A stretch of 62,998 nt of DNA from an uncultured Prevotellaceae bacterium (GTDB lineage Bacteria; Bacteroidota; Bacteroidia; Bacteroidales; Bacteroidaceae). Positions 17,005 to 25,251 of this stretch are shown piece by piece. The stretch spans positions 1 to 62,998 of the forward strand of contig CAMJQA010000012.1 in NCBI GenBank assembly GCA_946407895.1. Direction: 5' to 3'. The notes beneath the pieces were generated by a model, which was not told the origin of the DNA, ran no database searches, and worked only from the letters and a program-made list of their open reading frames with translations. Both the position numbers and the translations under genes were made by a program. Each line of letters opens with the position of its first letter. Position 1 is the first letter of the stretch.

Positions 17005-17808
17005 ATGATGACGAACACACTCAGAATCCTCTGCGCCGCCCTGTTGCTGGCCCTGACGGCTGCCTGCGGCGGGGGCAAGGCTACAAGCAAATGGGAGGGC
17101 GCGCCACGGGCTGCCCTACATTCACACAACGACTATGCCCAGCAGGAGCCCTTCCAGGGGGCTTTCCGCGCCGGGGCGGCCAGCATAGAGGCCGATGTAT
17201 TCCTGGTTGACAGCACGATTATGCTGGGGCACGACGAGCCTACCGGCCAAACCATCAGGCAAGTCTACCTGGACCCCATCCGCGAGGCATTCCGCCAGAA
17301 CGGCGGCTCCGTTTACCCCCAGGGCAAGGGCCTGCAGCTGCTGGTCGACCTGAAGGACGGGGCTCCGACCCTGGCGGCCCTGCAACAGCTCATCGAGGCG
17401 GAGTACAAGGAATGCTTCGATGCGCGCCACAACGAGGGCGCCGCCCGCCTGGTCATTACGGGCGACAAGATTAAGCCCGAGGAATTTGCCCAGTATGCCG
17501 ACTTTGTGTATTTCGATGTCAGGCCGGGCGTTGAGCTCACAGACGGGCAGCTCGACCGCGTGGCCCTGGTGAGCGACTACTTCGGACGGTATTCCAAATG
17601 GCGCGGAAACGGCACGATGAAGGCGGAGGACCAGCAGAAGCTCAGGGAGGCCATCGATGCGGCTCATGCCCGGGGCAAGAAGATACGCTTCTGGGCCTTC
17701 CCCGACAATCCGCATGCCTGGCGCACGGCTGTGGAGCTGGGCATCGACTTTGTAAATACCGACCACCCGGCCGACGTGGCCGAGTACTTCCAGCTGCTGG
17801 GCAAATAG
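17005..17808 (+). CDS. Lipoprotein of the PI-PLC/GDPD-like phosphodiesterase fold
   Basis: 267-residue exported lipoprotein. The signal peptide ends in a lipobox LTAAC (Cys near residue 22). The core begins HSHNDYAQQEPFQGAFRAGAASIEADVFL, and the repeated H, N, E and D residues together with LLVDLKDG and the C-terminal FVNTDHPADV fit a TIM-barrel phosphodiesterase of the PLC/GDPD type. The HSHNDY start is common in Bacteroidota proteins of this group. The substrate is unknown. The neighbouring ATGs at 17005 and 17008 cannot be separated. A dispersed palindromic element follows the gene. Confidence 0.8.
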   Translation: MMTNTLRILCAALLLALTAACGGGKATSKWEGAPRAALHSHNDYAQQEPFQGAFRAGAASIEADVFLVDSTIMLGHDEPTGQTIRQVYLDPIREAFRQNGGSVYPQGKGLQLLVDLKDGAPTLAALQQLIEAEYKECFDARHNEGAARLVITGDKIKPEEFAQYADFVYFDVRPGVELTDGQLDRVALVSDYFGRYSKWRGNGTMKAEDQQKLREAIDAAHARGKKIRFWAFPDNPHAWRTAVELGIDFVNTDHPADVAEYFQLLGK

Positions 17809-17942
17809 ACCGCGCCTCCGGCCCTCCGGATTATGCGCCGCAGCCCTGCGGACATTGCCGGAGGCGGGTATTTTTCTTGCAAAACCCGCCTCCGGCAAAA
17901 AAAAGACCCGCCTCCGACAAAATAGCTGCCTGCCCCGGGTAC
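17809..17942. other. Non-coding stretch with GC-rich inverted repeats
   Basis: The gap after the lipoprotein contains GCCGGAGGCGGGT and, a few bases on, ACCCGCCTCCGGC. These form a near-perfect stem followed by A-rich sequence and a second copy ACCCGCCTCCGAC. The T-run inside (TATTTTTC) suggests a terminator, possibly bidirectional. No gene is visible. Confidence 0.55.
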
Positions 17943-18006
17943 GGAAAAACAACGGCGTTGTTTCGGCAAAACATCGGTGTAGAAATGCCAAAACAACGCC
18001 GTTGAT
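17943..18006. repeat. Dispersed triple-palindrome element, copy 1
   Basis: AACAACGGCGTTGTT at 17948, a degenerate middle unit (AAACATCGGTGTAG) and AAACAACGCCGTTG at 17991, separated by CGGC and AAATGCC linkers. The same 64-74 bp element recurs at 27573 and 44711. It lies in a convergent gap between the lipoprotein and tRNA-Phe. Confidence 0.85.
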
Positions 18007-18142
18007 TCCGCCGGCCTGCGCCGTAGCCCTGTTCCGACTCTGCCGGGCGGCGGTCAGGGCAAATACGCCCGAGCGGGGAAACAGCCCCCCGGCGGGCACC
18101 AGCCTAACGGGCAGCCCGCCCGCTCCGGCCCGCAGAAAGGAG

Positions 18143-18183
18143 AAGCCCCAAGGGTCCTTCATCAAGACGCTTGGGGCTTTTTG
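18143..18183. terminator. Intrinsic terminator beside tRNA-Phe
   Basis: AAGCCCCAAG at 18143-18152 pairs with CTTGGGGCTT at 18170-18179, with T on the plus side and an A-tract on the other. It could stop transcripts arriving from either direction, including the tRNA-Phe transcript. Confidence 0.6.
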
Positions 18184-18186
18184 CTG

Positions 18187-18259
18187 TGGTGTCACCAGGA
18201 ATCGAACCGGGGACACAAGGATTTTCAGTCCTTTGCTCTACCAACTGAGCTATGACACC
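18187..18259 (-). tRNA. tRNA-Phe (GAA)
   Basis: 73-nt cloverleaf on the minus strand. The acceptor GGTGTCA pairs with TGACACC, followed by discriminator A. The D-arm reads AGCTCAGTTGGTAGAGC. The anticodon loop is CTGAAAA within stem AAGGA/TCCTT, giving anticodon GAA, and the T-loop is GGTTCGATTCC. CCA is not encoded. TACCTTTG upstream on the minus strand (about 18301-18308) is a likely promoter element. Confidence 0.95.
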
Positions 18260-18381
18260 ATCCGGGTAATGTTAAAAACCATTCCCTGCGGAATTGCGGG
18301 TGCAAAGGTATGGAGTTTTTTTCATCCGTGCAACTTTTTGGGAAGAAAAATACGCAAAAACAAGAAAAAAGTGCGATTTAT

Positions 18382-18412
18382 TTTGCATTTATCCCAATTA
18401 TTCGTAATTTTG
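18382..18412 (+). promoter_or_regulatory. Promoter of tRNA-Pro
   Basis: TTTG at 18382-18385, a 19-bp spacer and TAATTTTG at 18405-18412, ending 17 bp before the tRNA. Confidence 0.75.
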
Positions 18413-18429
18413 CACCCGCAAAAGCCACT

Positions 18430-18502
18430 CGGAAAGTAGCACAGTTGGTAGCGCACTACGTTCGGGACGTAGAGGTCGGGAGTTCGAGTCTCCTCTTTCC
18501 GA
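18430..18502 (+). tRNA. tRNA-Pro (CGG)
   Basis: 73-nt cloverleaf. The acceptor CGGAAAG pairs with CTTTCCG, with discriminator A. The anticodon stem CTACG/CGTAG encloses loop TTCGGGA, so the anticodon is CGG. The T-arm is GGAGTTCGAGTCTCC. CCA is not encoded. Confidence 0.95.
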
Positions 18503-18514
18503 CTGGGATGAGAC

Positions 18515-18561
18515 AAAGGGCAGGGACGTGTCTGCAAAGGGACTACTCGCTGCCCTTTTAT
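18515..18561 (+). terminator. Terminator after tRNA-Pro
   Basis: AAAGGGCAG (18515-18523) pairs with CTGCCCTTT (18550-18558), followed by TT and a further T-run. The loop is long, so efficiency is uncertain. Confidence 0.55.
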
Positions 18562-18609
18562 CGTTTTACGTGCGCGCGCACACATACATAATACGGTATA
18601 GAGTGTAAG

Positions 18610-19497
18610 ATGGGCAAGAGCTTTGTCACACGAATGGGCAACCTGGTAAAGCGCCTCACGGGCATACGCGACCTCTCCGGCTTCAGGAAAGACATGAAGA
18701 AGCGGTGGGGGCGCCTCGTCTGGCACCGCAAGTACTCGGCCAATGAGCTTGTGGAACTGATGCAGCAGATGGGTATGAAGGAGGGGAGCGTGGTTTGCAT
18801 ACACGCCGCCATGAAGGAGTTCTACAACTACCAGGGCACAGCCCGCGAGCTGATTGAGCGCATAATGCAGGTCATTACGCCCCAGGGCACCCTGCTCATG
18901 CCGGCCTACGTGGCCCGCGAAGTGCGCAGGAGCCCCGACTTCATCTTCGACCCGCAGCACGACCCTACGGCTGCCGGCTACCTGGCCGAGACGTTCCGCC
19001 AGATGGAGGGCGTAAGGCGCAGCATCAGCGCACGGCACTCGGCCTGCGCCTGGGGGCAATACGCCGACTACCTGACGCGCGACCATCACCGGGGCGTCAA
19101 CTGCTGGGACGAGACCTCGCCCTGGTACAGGCTATGCGAGCTCGACGGGCTGGTCTTCACCCTGGGGCTGCCCCGCTCGTTCATGGGTACGTTCAACCAT
19201 TGCGTAGAAGGCCTGCTTGCCCGCGAACACCCCTATTGGGCCAGGTTCTTCAACAAGATGGTGACATACCGCTATCGCAATGGCGAGGGAAAGATCCTGA
19301 GCTATGCCAACGAGGAGAGCTTCATTGAACGGCGCAGCCGCAAGCGCCGGATCACGCGCCACTTCGGGCCCCAGATATACCAGATACGCCGCCTATCCAA
19401 CCTCGAGGTAAAGGTGTTCCACGCCAAGCCCTGCCTGGACATCATGCTCAATCTGGGGCGCAGGGGCATCTCCATGTACTACGTGCCGAAACCGTAG
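18610..19497 (+). CDS. AAC(3)-family N-acetyltransferase-like protein
   Basis: 295-residue cytosolic protein of the AAC(3) fold: GMKEGSVVCIHAAMKEFYNYQG near residues 55-75, TPQGTLLMPAYV near 100, SARHSACAWG near 140, and LGLPRSFMGTFNHCVE near 190 with the conserved His. Several chromosomal homologues sit in polysaccharide loci and probably acetylate sugar nucleotides or glycan amino groups; this one stands at the head of such a cluster. I therefore do not call it an aminoglycoside-resistance gene. The N-terminal 50 basic residues precede the domain. Confidence 0.8.
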   Translation: MGKSFVTRMGNLVKRLTGIRDLSGFRKDMKKRWGRLVWHRKYSANELVELMQQMGMKEGSVVCIHAAMKEFYNYQGTARELIERIMQVITPQGTLLMPAYVAREVRRSPDFIFDPQHDPTAAGYLAETFRQMEGVRRSISARHSACAWGQYADYLTRDHHRGVNCWDETSPWYRLCELDGLVFTLGLPRSFMGTFNHCVEGLLAREHPYWARFFNKMVTYRYRNGEGKILSYANEESFIERRSRKRRITRHFGPQIYQIRRLSNLEVKVFHAKPCLDIMLNLGRRGISMYYVPKP

Positions 19498-19508
19498 TGA
19501 AGACTTCA

Positions 19509-19575
19509 AGGGTTGAAAGGTCAAAGAGTTCAAAAGGTTAAAGAGTTCAAAAGGTTAAAAAGTCCAAGGGTTCAG
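19509..19575. repeat. GTTCAAAAGG direct repeats before the flippase gene
   Basis: AGAGTTCAAAAGGTTAAA occurs at 19525 and 19542 (17-bp step), with related GGTTGAAAGG and AAGGGTTCAG on either side. The same motif in reverse complement (CCTTTTGAAC) forms a 9-bp array at 60104-60128, and a variant lies at 25218-25246. Confidence 0.75.
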
Positions 19576-19578
19576 ATT

Positions 19579-20973
19579 ATGCCGGTAAGTCCGCTTTATA
19601 GAAATACGCTGAAGATGTCGTCGAGCAACGTATTGATGTACTTTGTTCCGGTCATCGTAACGCCCATCCTGACGCGCCTCTATGCGCAGGAAGCCTTTGG
19701 CGAGTGGGGCGTATTCTCCAGCGTAATCGCCATCCTGGGCATAGGCATGTTCTGGGGCTACGAGAATGCCATCGTAAAAGCAGGCGATGAGCGGGATGCC
19801 AGGCACGCCGGCCTGCTATGCCTCCTCACCGGCAGCACCACCATCCTGCTTACCGCAGCCGCCTTTGCCCTGGGCAGCGCCGCCGGGCTGTCCTTCTTCA
19901 AGTCATTCCCCCAGCCAGGGCTGCTCTTTGCCTACCTGGCCGTCTATGCCCTCTACATCATACTCTACAACTTCTGCAACCGGCAGGAGAAGTACAATGC
20001 CCTGGCCCTGTCGCATGTCGTGCTGGGCGGAAGCCAGGCCGTGCTGCGCATCATATTCGGCCTGGCGGCCCTGGCGGCAGTCAACGGCCTGATACTGGGC
20101 ACTACGCTGGCCCAGGTTATCAACGTCCTGTTCATCCTATTCTGCCTTCACGAGTTCCTGAAAGCCTCAAGCTGGAAAGGCATCAGCCTCCGGCGGATAG
20201 GGGAGCTGTTCCGCCTGAACCGCCGCTTCCCCCTCTACGATGCACCGGCCAGCGTAATGGCCTTTGCAGCCTTCCAGTCCCCCACCCTCATCCTTAGCCA
20301 GTACTTCAGCAAGGCCGACATCGGGTGCTTCTCCATCGTCATACAGCTGCTGCTGATGCCTATGTCCTTCATCGGAACGGCTATGGGCAAGGTCTATTAC
20401 CAGCAACTTTGCCGTGCACAAGGCGACGGCGCCTCCATCCGCCAGGTGAGCCAGAAGGTGGTGGATACGGTCACAATCATATCCGTCCTGCCCATGCTCT
20501 TCCTGGCTGCAGGCGGAGACTACATCCTCGTAAAGTTCTTGGGCGACCGATGGACTACCGCAGGCAACGTGGCCCTCTGCCTGGCCCTATGGTCCTTCCC
20601 CACCGTATTGTCGCAGCCGCTCATACCCCTCTATCGCACACTCGACCGTCAAAAGAACCTGCTCGCCTTCAACGCCCTATACTTCATCGGCGGTGTGGGA
20701 GCCATCACACTGGGTTGCCTGACCACCAGAAACCTGTACCACATCCTGCTCTCGTTCTCCATGGTAACAGCCGTATGCAAGTTCTGCATGTTCTCCAACC
20801 TGCTTAGCCTTTGCCAGCTACGGCTCCGCAACCTCAACAAATACGTACTCTGCCTCTGGGCCGTTAGCCTGGCCCTGCTCGCCTTCCGGCTGGCAGGCAT
20901 ACTTTCAGCCCCGGGCCTTGAGGCAGGCGCCGCCCAATACACAGAACCCCTTGAACATGCAATAGCCCAATGA
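19579..20973 (+). CDS. Polysaccharide flippase (Wzx/MATE-like)
   Basis: 464-residue polytopic membrane protein with about 12-14 hydrophobic segments, of the PST/Wzx family that flips lipid-linked repeat units across the inner membrane. Early family features are SSSNVLMYFVPVIVTPILTRLY and FGEWGVFSSVIAILG. I take the ATG at 19579 (MPVSPLYRNTLKM) as the start, because an earlier in-frame ATG at 19513 would only add the translation of the upstream repeat. The next gene starts four bases before its stop. It forms one operon with the genes to 27493. Confidence 0.9.
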   Translation: MPVSPLYRNTLKMSSSNVLMYFVPVIVTPILTRLYAQEAFGEWGVFSSVIAILGIGMFWGYENAIVKAGDERDARHAGLLCLLTGSTTILLTAAAFALGSAAGLSFFKSFPQPGLLFAYLAVYALYIILYNFCNRQEKYNALALSHVVLGGSQAVLRIIFGLAALAAVNGLILGTTLAQVINVLFILFCLHEFLKASSWKGISLRRIGELFRLNRRFPLYDAPASVMAFAAFQSPTLILSQYFSKADIGCFSIVIQLLLMPMSFIGTAMGKVYYQQLCRAQGDGASIRQVSQKVVDTVTIISVLPMLFLAAGGDYILVKFLGDRWTTAGNVALCLALWSFPTVLSQPLIPLYRTLDRQKNLLAFNALYFIGGVGAITLGCLTTRNLYHILLSFSMVTAVCKFCMFSNLLSLCQLRLRNLNKYVLCLWAVSLALLAFRLAGILSAPGLEAGAAQYTEPLEHAIAQ

Positions 20974-22229
20974 ATCCCAGTAGATTTCTCTCCACGCTGA
21001 ATCTGGTCTTCGTCATCATCGGCTACCAGTTTGCCACCAGCCTGCTCATCCCCGTCTATGGAGGAGACATCGAGGGCGCCACCCGCGTAGTGACCATTCC
21101 ATACCGCCTGTTTACCATCGCGCTGGCAACGGCTGTAATCATCCAAAGCATTTCGCAATACGGGGCCAACATCAGGCAGACTCGCACTACGTGGCTCCTT
21201 TCCGCCTTCTGGACCATGCTGCTGCTCCGCCTATTCTACGACCTGGAGGTGCGCACAGACTTCTTCCTGTTGCCCGGCGAGACGTTCCGCGTCTGGCTCT
21301 ATGCCCTGCTGCTTTGCCTCTATAGCGGACTCTCCGTGGCCTATAGCTACCGGGATGTGGACCTCAAACTGGCCTTCCGACTGACGGCCCTGGCCTTGAG
21401 CGTGAGCCTGACACTCTCACTAATCAACAACCCGCTCCTGCTGGCCGCATCCGAAGATATAGCTATGCGAATGGACGGTAATGCCGCCCTGACGACCATT
21501 GCTTTCGGACAACTCGGCATCACAGCCATCATCATCGGCGCCTGCATGATTGCTACCGAGCGCAACCTGCTGGTACGATCCGTGCTGCCAGCCTTTCTCA
21601 TCGTCATTGGCACGCTGATAAGCCTGCGCAGCGGCAGCCGCGGCCCCCTGCTCTGCCTCATTGCCATCATCGTCTTCACCACCATCACCCGCGCCCGAAA
21701 GCTCTCCAACGGCATTCTGCTCTCGCTACTTTTCACGGGTCTTGTTGTCGTCTTCTACCAAGGCATCCTGGCCCTGATAGCCCACATAGCCCCCGTCCTG
21801 GTGGAAAGACTGCTCTATTCCGCCTCCAACGAGGAACGCGCCCTCCTGCTCCAAGAGGCTTGGGAGGCCTTTCTGAACAGCCCCGTCACAGGCGACCGCT
21901 TTGCCATTATCCACGCCGACGGTAAGTTTATCTACTCGCACAATATGCTTCTGGATGCGCTCATGGGCACAGGAATCATCGGCGGACTGGTCTTTGCGGC
22001 CATGTACGTTTCGTCAATCACGGATTCCTACAGAATAGCAAAGCACGACCTGTCCTACCTGTGGATCGTGCTCATCCTCATCCAACACATAACTGCCGGA
22101 ATGACCTCGAGCGCATTCTACCTGAAGCCGGTCATTACAGCGCTAATCATCTTCGTCTCCCTCTCCTCAGCCGAGAGAGTGGAGGCTGAGACGGAGACAG
22201 AAACAGACTCAGACGAAAATGAGACATAA
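20970..22229 (+). CDS. O-antigen polymerase/ligase-like membrane protein (Wzy-like)
   Basis: 419 residues with about 10-12 membrane helices. A periplasmic stretch near residues 280-325 (SASNEERALLLQEAWEAFLNSP) has the pattern of the O-antigen polymerase/ligase family, preceded by RSGSRGPLL near residue 213. It presumably polymerises or ligates glycan units in the periplasm. The C-terminus is a charged Glu/Thr-rich tail (ETETETDSDENET), and the last 11 bp overlap the next gene. Confidence 0.85.
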   Translation: MNPSRFLSTLNLVFVIIGYQFATSLLIPVYGGDIEGATRVVTIPYRLFTIALATAVIIQSISQYGANIRQTRTTWLLSAFWTMLLLRLFYDLEVRTDFFLLPGETFRVWLYALLLCLYSGLSVAYSYRDVDLKLAFRLTALALSVSLTLSLINNPLLLAASEDIAMRMDGNAALTTIAFGQLGITAIIIGACMIATERNLLVRSVLPAFLIVIGTLISLRSGSRGPLLCLIAIIVFTTITRARKLSNGILLSLLFTGLVVVFYQGILALIAHIAPVLVERLLYSASNEERALLLQEAWEAFLNSPVTGDRFAIIHADGKFIYSHNMLLDALMGTGIIGGLVFAAMYVSSITDSYRIAKHDLSYLWIVLILIQHITAGMTSSAFYLKPVITALIIFVSLSSAERVEAETETETDSDENET

Positions 22230-23325
22230 GGTATGTTTCTTCAACCAAAGCCCGGTCCACTACCGCAAAGAAATCTTCATGCTGATGGATCAGGAGCTGG
22301 ACATCGACTTCTACTTCGGCGATTCCCGGCCCGGAGGCATTGCATCTATGGACGTCGGTCTGCTCAGCCACTTCCGCGGGTATTACCACAACATCAACCT
22401 GGGCCGCTTCTATTGGCAGAGCCGTGCCGTAGGCCTGCTGTGGAGCAACTACACCGACCTCTTCACCACCGGCACCCACAATTGCCTTTCAGCCTGGCTC
22501 ATCATCCTGCTCGCCCCGCTCTTCGGCAAGCGCGTCTATCTTTGGTCGCACGGAGCCTACGGAAATGAAAGGGGGCTGAAGCGCTGGCTCACCCGATGGA
22601 AGATGAACCGCGTAACAGCTTCTCTGCTATACGGCGAATATGCCCGCCGGCTTCTGCTGGAGATGGGAGTGAAGGCCAGCAAGCTGCATGTCTTCTACAA
22701 CTCCCTGGCCTACGACGAGCAGATAGTCCTGCGCAGGCAGATGCAGCCTTCGCCCCTCTACAAGTCGCACTTTGGCAACAGCCGCCCGAACCTGGTCTTC
22801 ATAGGACGTCTGACGAAGACAAAGAGGTTGGAACTCATCTTAGAAGCAATGTCTTTGCTCAGACAGAAAGGTTGTGAGGTTAATACCACCTTCATCGGCA
22901 GCGGCGAGGCGCAGGAGATGCTTCAAGCCAAAGCCATACAGGCAGGGCTGGAGCAGCATATATGGTTCTACGGCCCCTGCTACAACGAGCGCCTGATTGC
23001 CGAACTGCTCTACAATGCCGACCTTTGCGTATCGCCGGGCAACGTGGGGCTAACGGCCATACATGCCATGACCTTCGGCACGCCCGTCATTACCCACAAC
23101 AATTTCGTACGTCAGATGCCCGAATTCGAAGCCATTGAAGAGGGCATTACCGGAGATTTCTTCACCGAGGGTAGTGGCTGTTCCCTGGCCGACTGCATTA
23201 GGCAATGGCTTCTGAAGGGCCTTGATCGCGAGGCTACTCGCCAGGCCTGCTACAGAGTTATAGACACGAAATACAATCCCCACGAACAAATAAAAGCCAT
23301 TCGAAACGTCATCTTTAAAGACTGA
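22219..23325 (+). CDS. Glycosyltransferase, GT4 type
   Basis: 368-residue cytosolic glycosyltransferase of the GT-B fold. NLVFIGRLTKTKRLELILEA (near residue 193) starts the nucleotide-sugar domain. VSPGNVGLTAIHAMTFGTPVITHNN (near 272) includes the family E/G-rich donor-binding loop, although the usual EAMA glutamate is replaced by an IHAMTFG sequence. It overlaps the polymerase gene by 11 bp, consistent with a single operon. The sugar is unknown. Confidence 0.88.
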   Translation: MRHKVCFFNQSPVHYRKEIFMLMDQELDIDFYFGDSRPGGIASMDVGLLSHFRGYYHNINLGRFYWQSRAVGLLWSNYTDLFTTGTHNCLSAWLIILLAPLFGKRVYLWSHGAYGNERGLKRWLTRWKMNRVTASLLYGEYARRLLLEMGVKASKLHVFYNSLAYDEQIVLRRQMQPSPLYKSHFGNSRPNLVFIGRLTKTKRLELILEAMSLLRQKGCEVNTTFIGSGEAQEMLQAKAIQAGLEQHIWFYGPCYNERLIAELLYNADLCVSPGNVGLTAIHAMTFGTPVITHNNFVRQMPEFEAIEEGITGDFFTEGSGCSLADCIRQWLLKGLDREATRQACYRVIDTKYNPHEQIKAIRNVIFKD

Positions 23326-23331
23326 AATACT

Positions 23332-23982
23332 ATGCTGCAATATCTGGTATCCGTTTTTTCGCTGAAGAAGCTTATCTACAGGGACATCTCCTGGCTCTCC
23401 TACTGGGACGGCCAGAGTACCTTCACCCCCCGGACCTCCCTGCAGCGATATGCCAAGCTGGGCAATTCGCACGTAGGACGATACTCACGCATAGGTATCG
23501 GTACCAAGCTCATCAACACCCGGGTGGGAAACTTCAGCCTCATTTCACGCAATACAATTGTGGGACCGGGCGCCCATCCTACCAACTTGCTCAGCCCGCA
23601 CTCCATCTTCTACAAGGCAAGGAGATGGAAGTGGCACGCCGACTGGTGTGCCGACACGGGATTCCGCGAGGAGGATCACCCCGTGACGATTGGCAATGGA
23701 GTATGGGTAGGCCGCAACTGTATCATCATGGATGGCGTGACCATAGGCGATGGCGCCACCGTTGCTGCCGGGGCAGTCGTTACCAGGGATGTACCCCCGT
23801 TTGCCGTAGTAGGCGGTGTACCGGCACGCATTATCAAGTACCGCTTCCCGCAGGAAATGATTGACCGCCTGATGCAAATACAGTGGTGGAACCTTCCAGA
23901 CGAAGAGATTACCCGGGTCATAGACCTGTTCCATAAACCCGATCCCACGTTGGAAGACCTTAACAAGTACTTTACGAAATAG
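23332..23982 (+). CDS. Hexapeptide-repeat acyltransferase (CatB/NodL-like)
   Basis: 216-residue left-handed beta-helix acetyltransferase. Hexapeptide repeats appear at [37 protein letters not shown] and [12 protein letters not shown] (residues about 120-175), with an earlier set at [19 protein letters not shown]. The position among glycosyltransferases indicates O- or N-acetylation of a glycan precursor. Confidence 0.88.
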   Translation: MLQYLVSVFSLKKLIYRDISWLSYWDGQSTFTPRTSLQRYAKLGNSHVGRYSRIGIGTKLINTRVGNFSLISRNTIVGPGAHPTNLLSPHSIFYKARRWKWHADWCADTGFREEDHPVTIGNGVWVGRNCIIMDGVTIGDGATVAAGAVVTRDVPPFAVVGGVPARIIKYRFPQEMIDRLMQIQWWNLPDEEITRVIDLFHKPDPTLEDLNKYFTK

Positions 23983-24008
23983 AGAGCACACAGAGAACAA
24001 ACAGGCGC

Positions 24009-24791
24009 ATGAAGATATCAGTCATCACAGCAACCTACAACAGCGCAGCAACCGTCCGCGACACGATGGAGAGTGTGCTCCGACAAACCCATCAGGACTT
24101 TGAGCATATCATCGTGGACGGCGCCTCTACTGACGATACGTTGAGCATTGTAGAGTCCTTTGCGCCGCGCTACGAGGGCCGGTTACGCGTCATCAGCGAG
24201 CCCGACCGCGGCATATACGATGCCATGAACAAGGGTATTGCCGCCTCGACAGGCGATGTGGTGGGCCTGCTCAACAGCGATGATTTCTATACCTCACACG
24301 GTGTACTCAATGCCGTGGCGACGGCTATGGCCGACAATGCCTGCGATGCTGTCTATGGCGACATACACTACGTCAACGAGGAAGACCTCAGCAAACCCGT
24401 GCGCTACTACTCCAGCAAGATATTCCGTCCCTGGCTGATGCGACTGGGATTCATGCCCGCGCACCCCTCGTTCTATTGCCGGCGCCGCTGTTATGAGGCT
24501 TTGCCGCCTACGCCCAACGGGCGCTATTTCGACACATCCTTCCGGGTGGCCGCCGACTTCGACATACTGTTGCGCCTCATCTTCATCCAACGCATTCGCG
24601 CGATATACCTGCCAACCGACTTCGTTACGATGCGAACCGGAGGAGCTTCCTCCTCGGGATTGAACAGCCATCGGCAAATAATGAACGACCACAAGCGCAC
24701 CCTGCGCCAGAATGGCGTATGGAGCTGCACGCCCCTGCTGGGAATGCGCTACCTGTACAAACTAACCGAATTTATTAAACCCCATAAATAA
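24009..24791 (+). CDS. Glycosyltransferase, GT2 type (WcaA-like)
   Basis: 260-residue GT-A enzyme. VITATYNSAATVRDTMESV at the N-terminus, HIIVDGASTDDT near residue 36, SEPDRGIYDAMNKGI near 67 and LLNSDD near 90 are the family donor and metal-binding motifs. The C-terminal GT2 half of the fused gene at 42503 shares the VDGASTD, SEPDRGxYDAMNK and FLN/LLN blocks, so the two belong to one subfamily. Confidence 0.9.
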   Translation: MKISVITATYNSAATVRDTMESVLRQTHQDFEHIIVDGASTDDTLSIVESFAPRYEGRLRVISEPDRGIYDAMNKGIAASTGDVVGLLNSDDFYTSHGVLNAVATAMADNACDAVYGDIHYVNEEDLSKPVRYYSSKIFRPWLMRLGFMPAHPSFYCRRRCYEALPPTPNGRYFDTSFRVAADFDILLRLIFIQRIRAIYLPTDFVTMRTGGASSSGLNSHRQIMNDHKRTLRQNGVWSCTPLLGMRYLYKLTEFIKPHK

Positions 24792-24802
24792 ATAGCTAAA
24801 AC

Positions 24803-25198
24803 ATGGTTTTAACTTCAGAACTACTTGACCGTTTGAGCCAAGAGGCCAAGACATCAGAAAGACTGCGCATGAACCTGGACTTGCGCAACAGCCCTGCCGA
24901 CCAGAGCCAACGTATGCTGAATGCTTTGGAGCCCGGAACCAAGGTGCCCGTTCACCGGCATCAGGAAACGAATGAAACAGTAGTGATGCTGCGCGGCAGC
25001 ATCCGCGAACTATTCTATGATGAAGCCGGCCAGCTCACCCAGGAGATACTGCTGCGGGCCAATGCCGAGCCGTCGGCTATGAACATTCCGGCCGGAGTAT
25101 GGCACACCCTGGAATGCCTGGAGCCTGGCACCATACTCATGGAGATGAAGGATGGCCCCTTTGTTCCCCGCAAGCCCGAGGACGAGAAAGCCTTGTAG
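24803..25198 (+). CDS. WbuC-family cupin metalloprotein
   Basis: 131-residue small cupin. LEPGTKVPVHRHQETNETVVMLRGS (residues about 42-66) carries the two His and Glu ligands, and WHTLECLEPGTILMEMKDGPF the second cupin motif. WbuC proteins are found in O-antigen and capsule clusters; their reaction is not established. It lies 11 bp after the GT2 gene. Confidence 0.85.
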   Translation: MVLTSELLDRLSQEAKTSERLRMNLDLRNSPADQSQRMLNALEPGTKVPVHRHQETNETVVMLRGSIRELFYDEAGQLTQEILLRANAEPSAMNIPAGVWHTLECLEPGTILMEMKDGPFVPRKPEDEKAL

Positions 25199-25251
25199 TA
25201 CAAAGTCGTTTTATCCGTTGAACTATTGAACCGTTTGAACCCTTGAGCCCT

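Noticed and set aside
18610..19497. Aminoglycoside resistance gene
   Set aside because: The AAC(3) fold alone does not show resistance, and its place at the head of a polysaccharide cluster favours a role in sugar acetylation.
19513..19578. Upstream start of the flippase
   Set aside because: It would translate the GTTCAAAAGG repeat; the ATG at 19579 gives the normal N-terminus.
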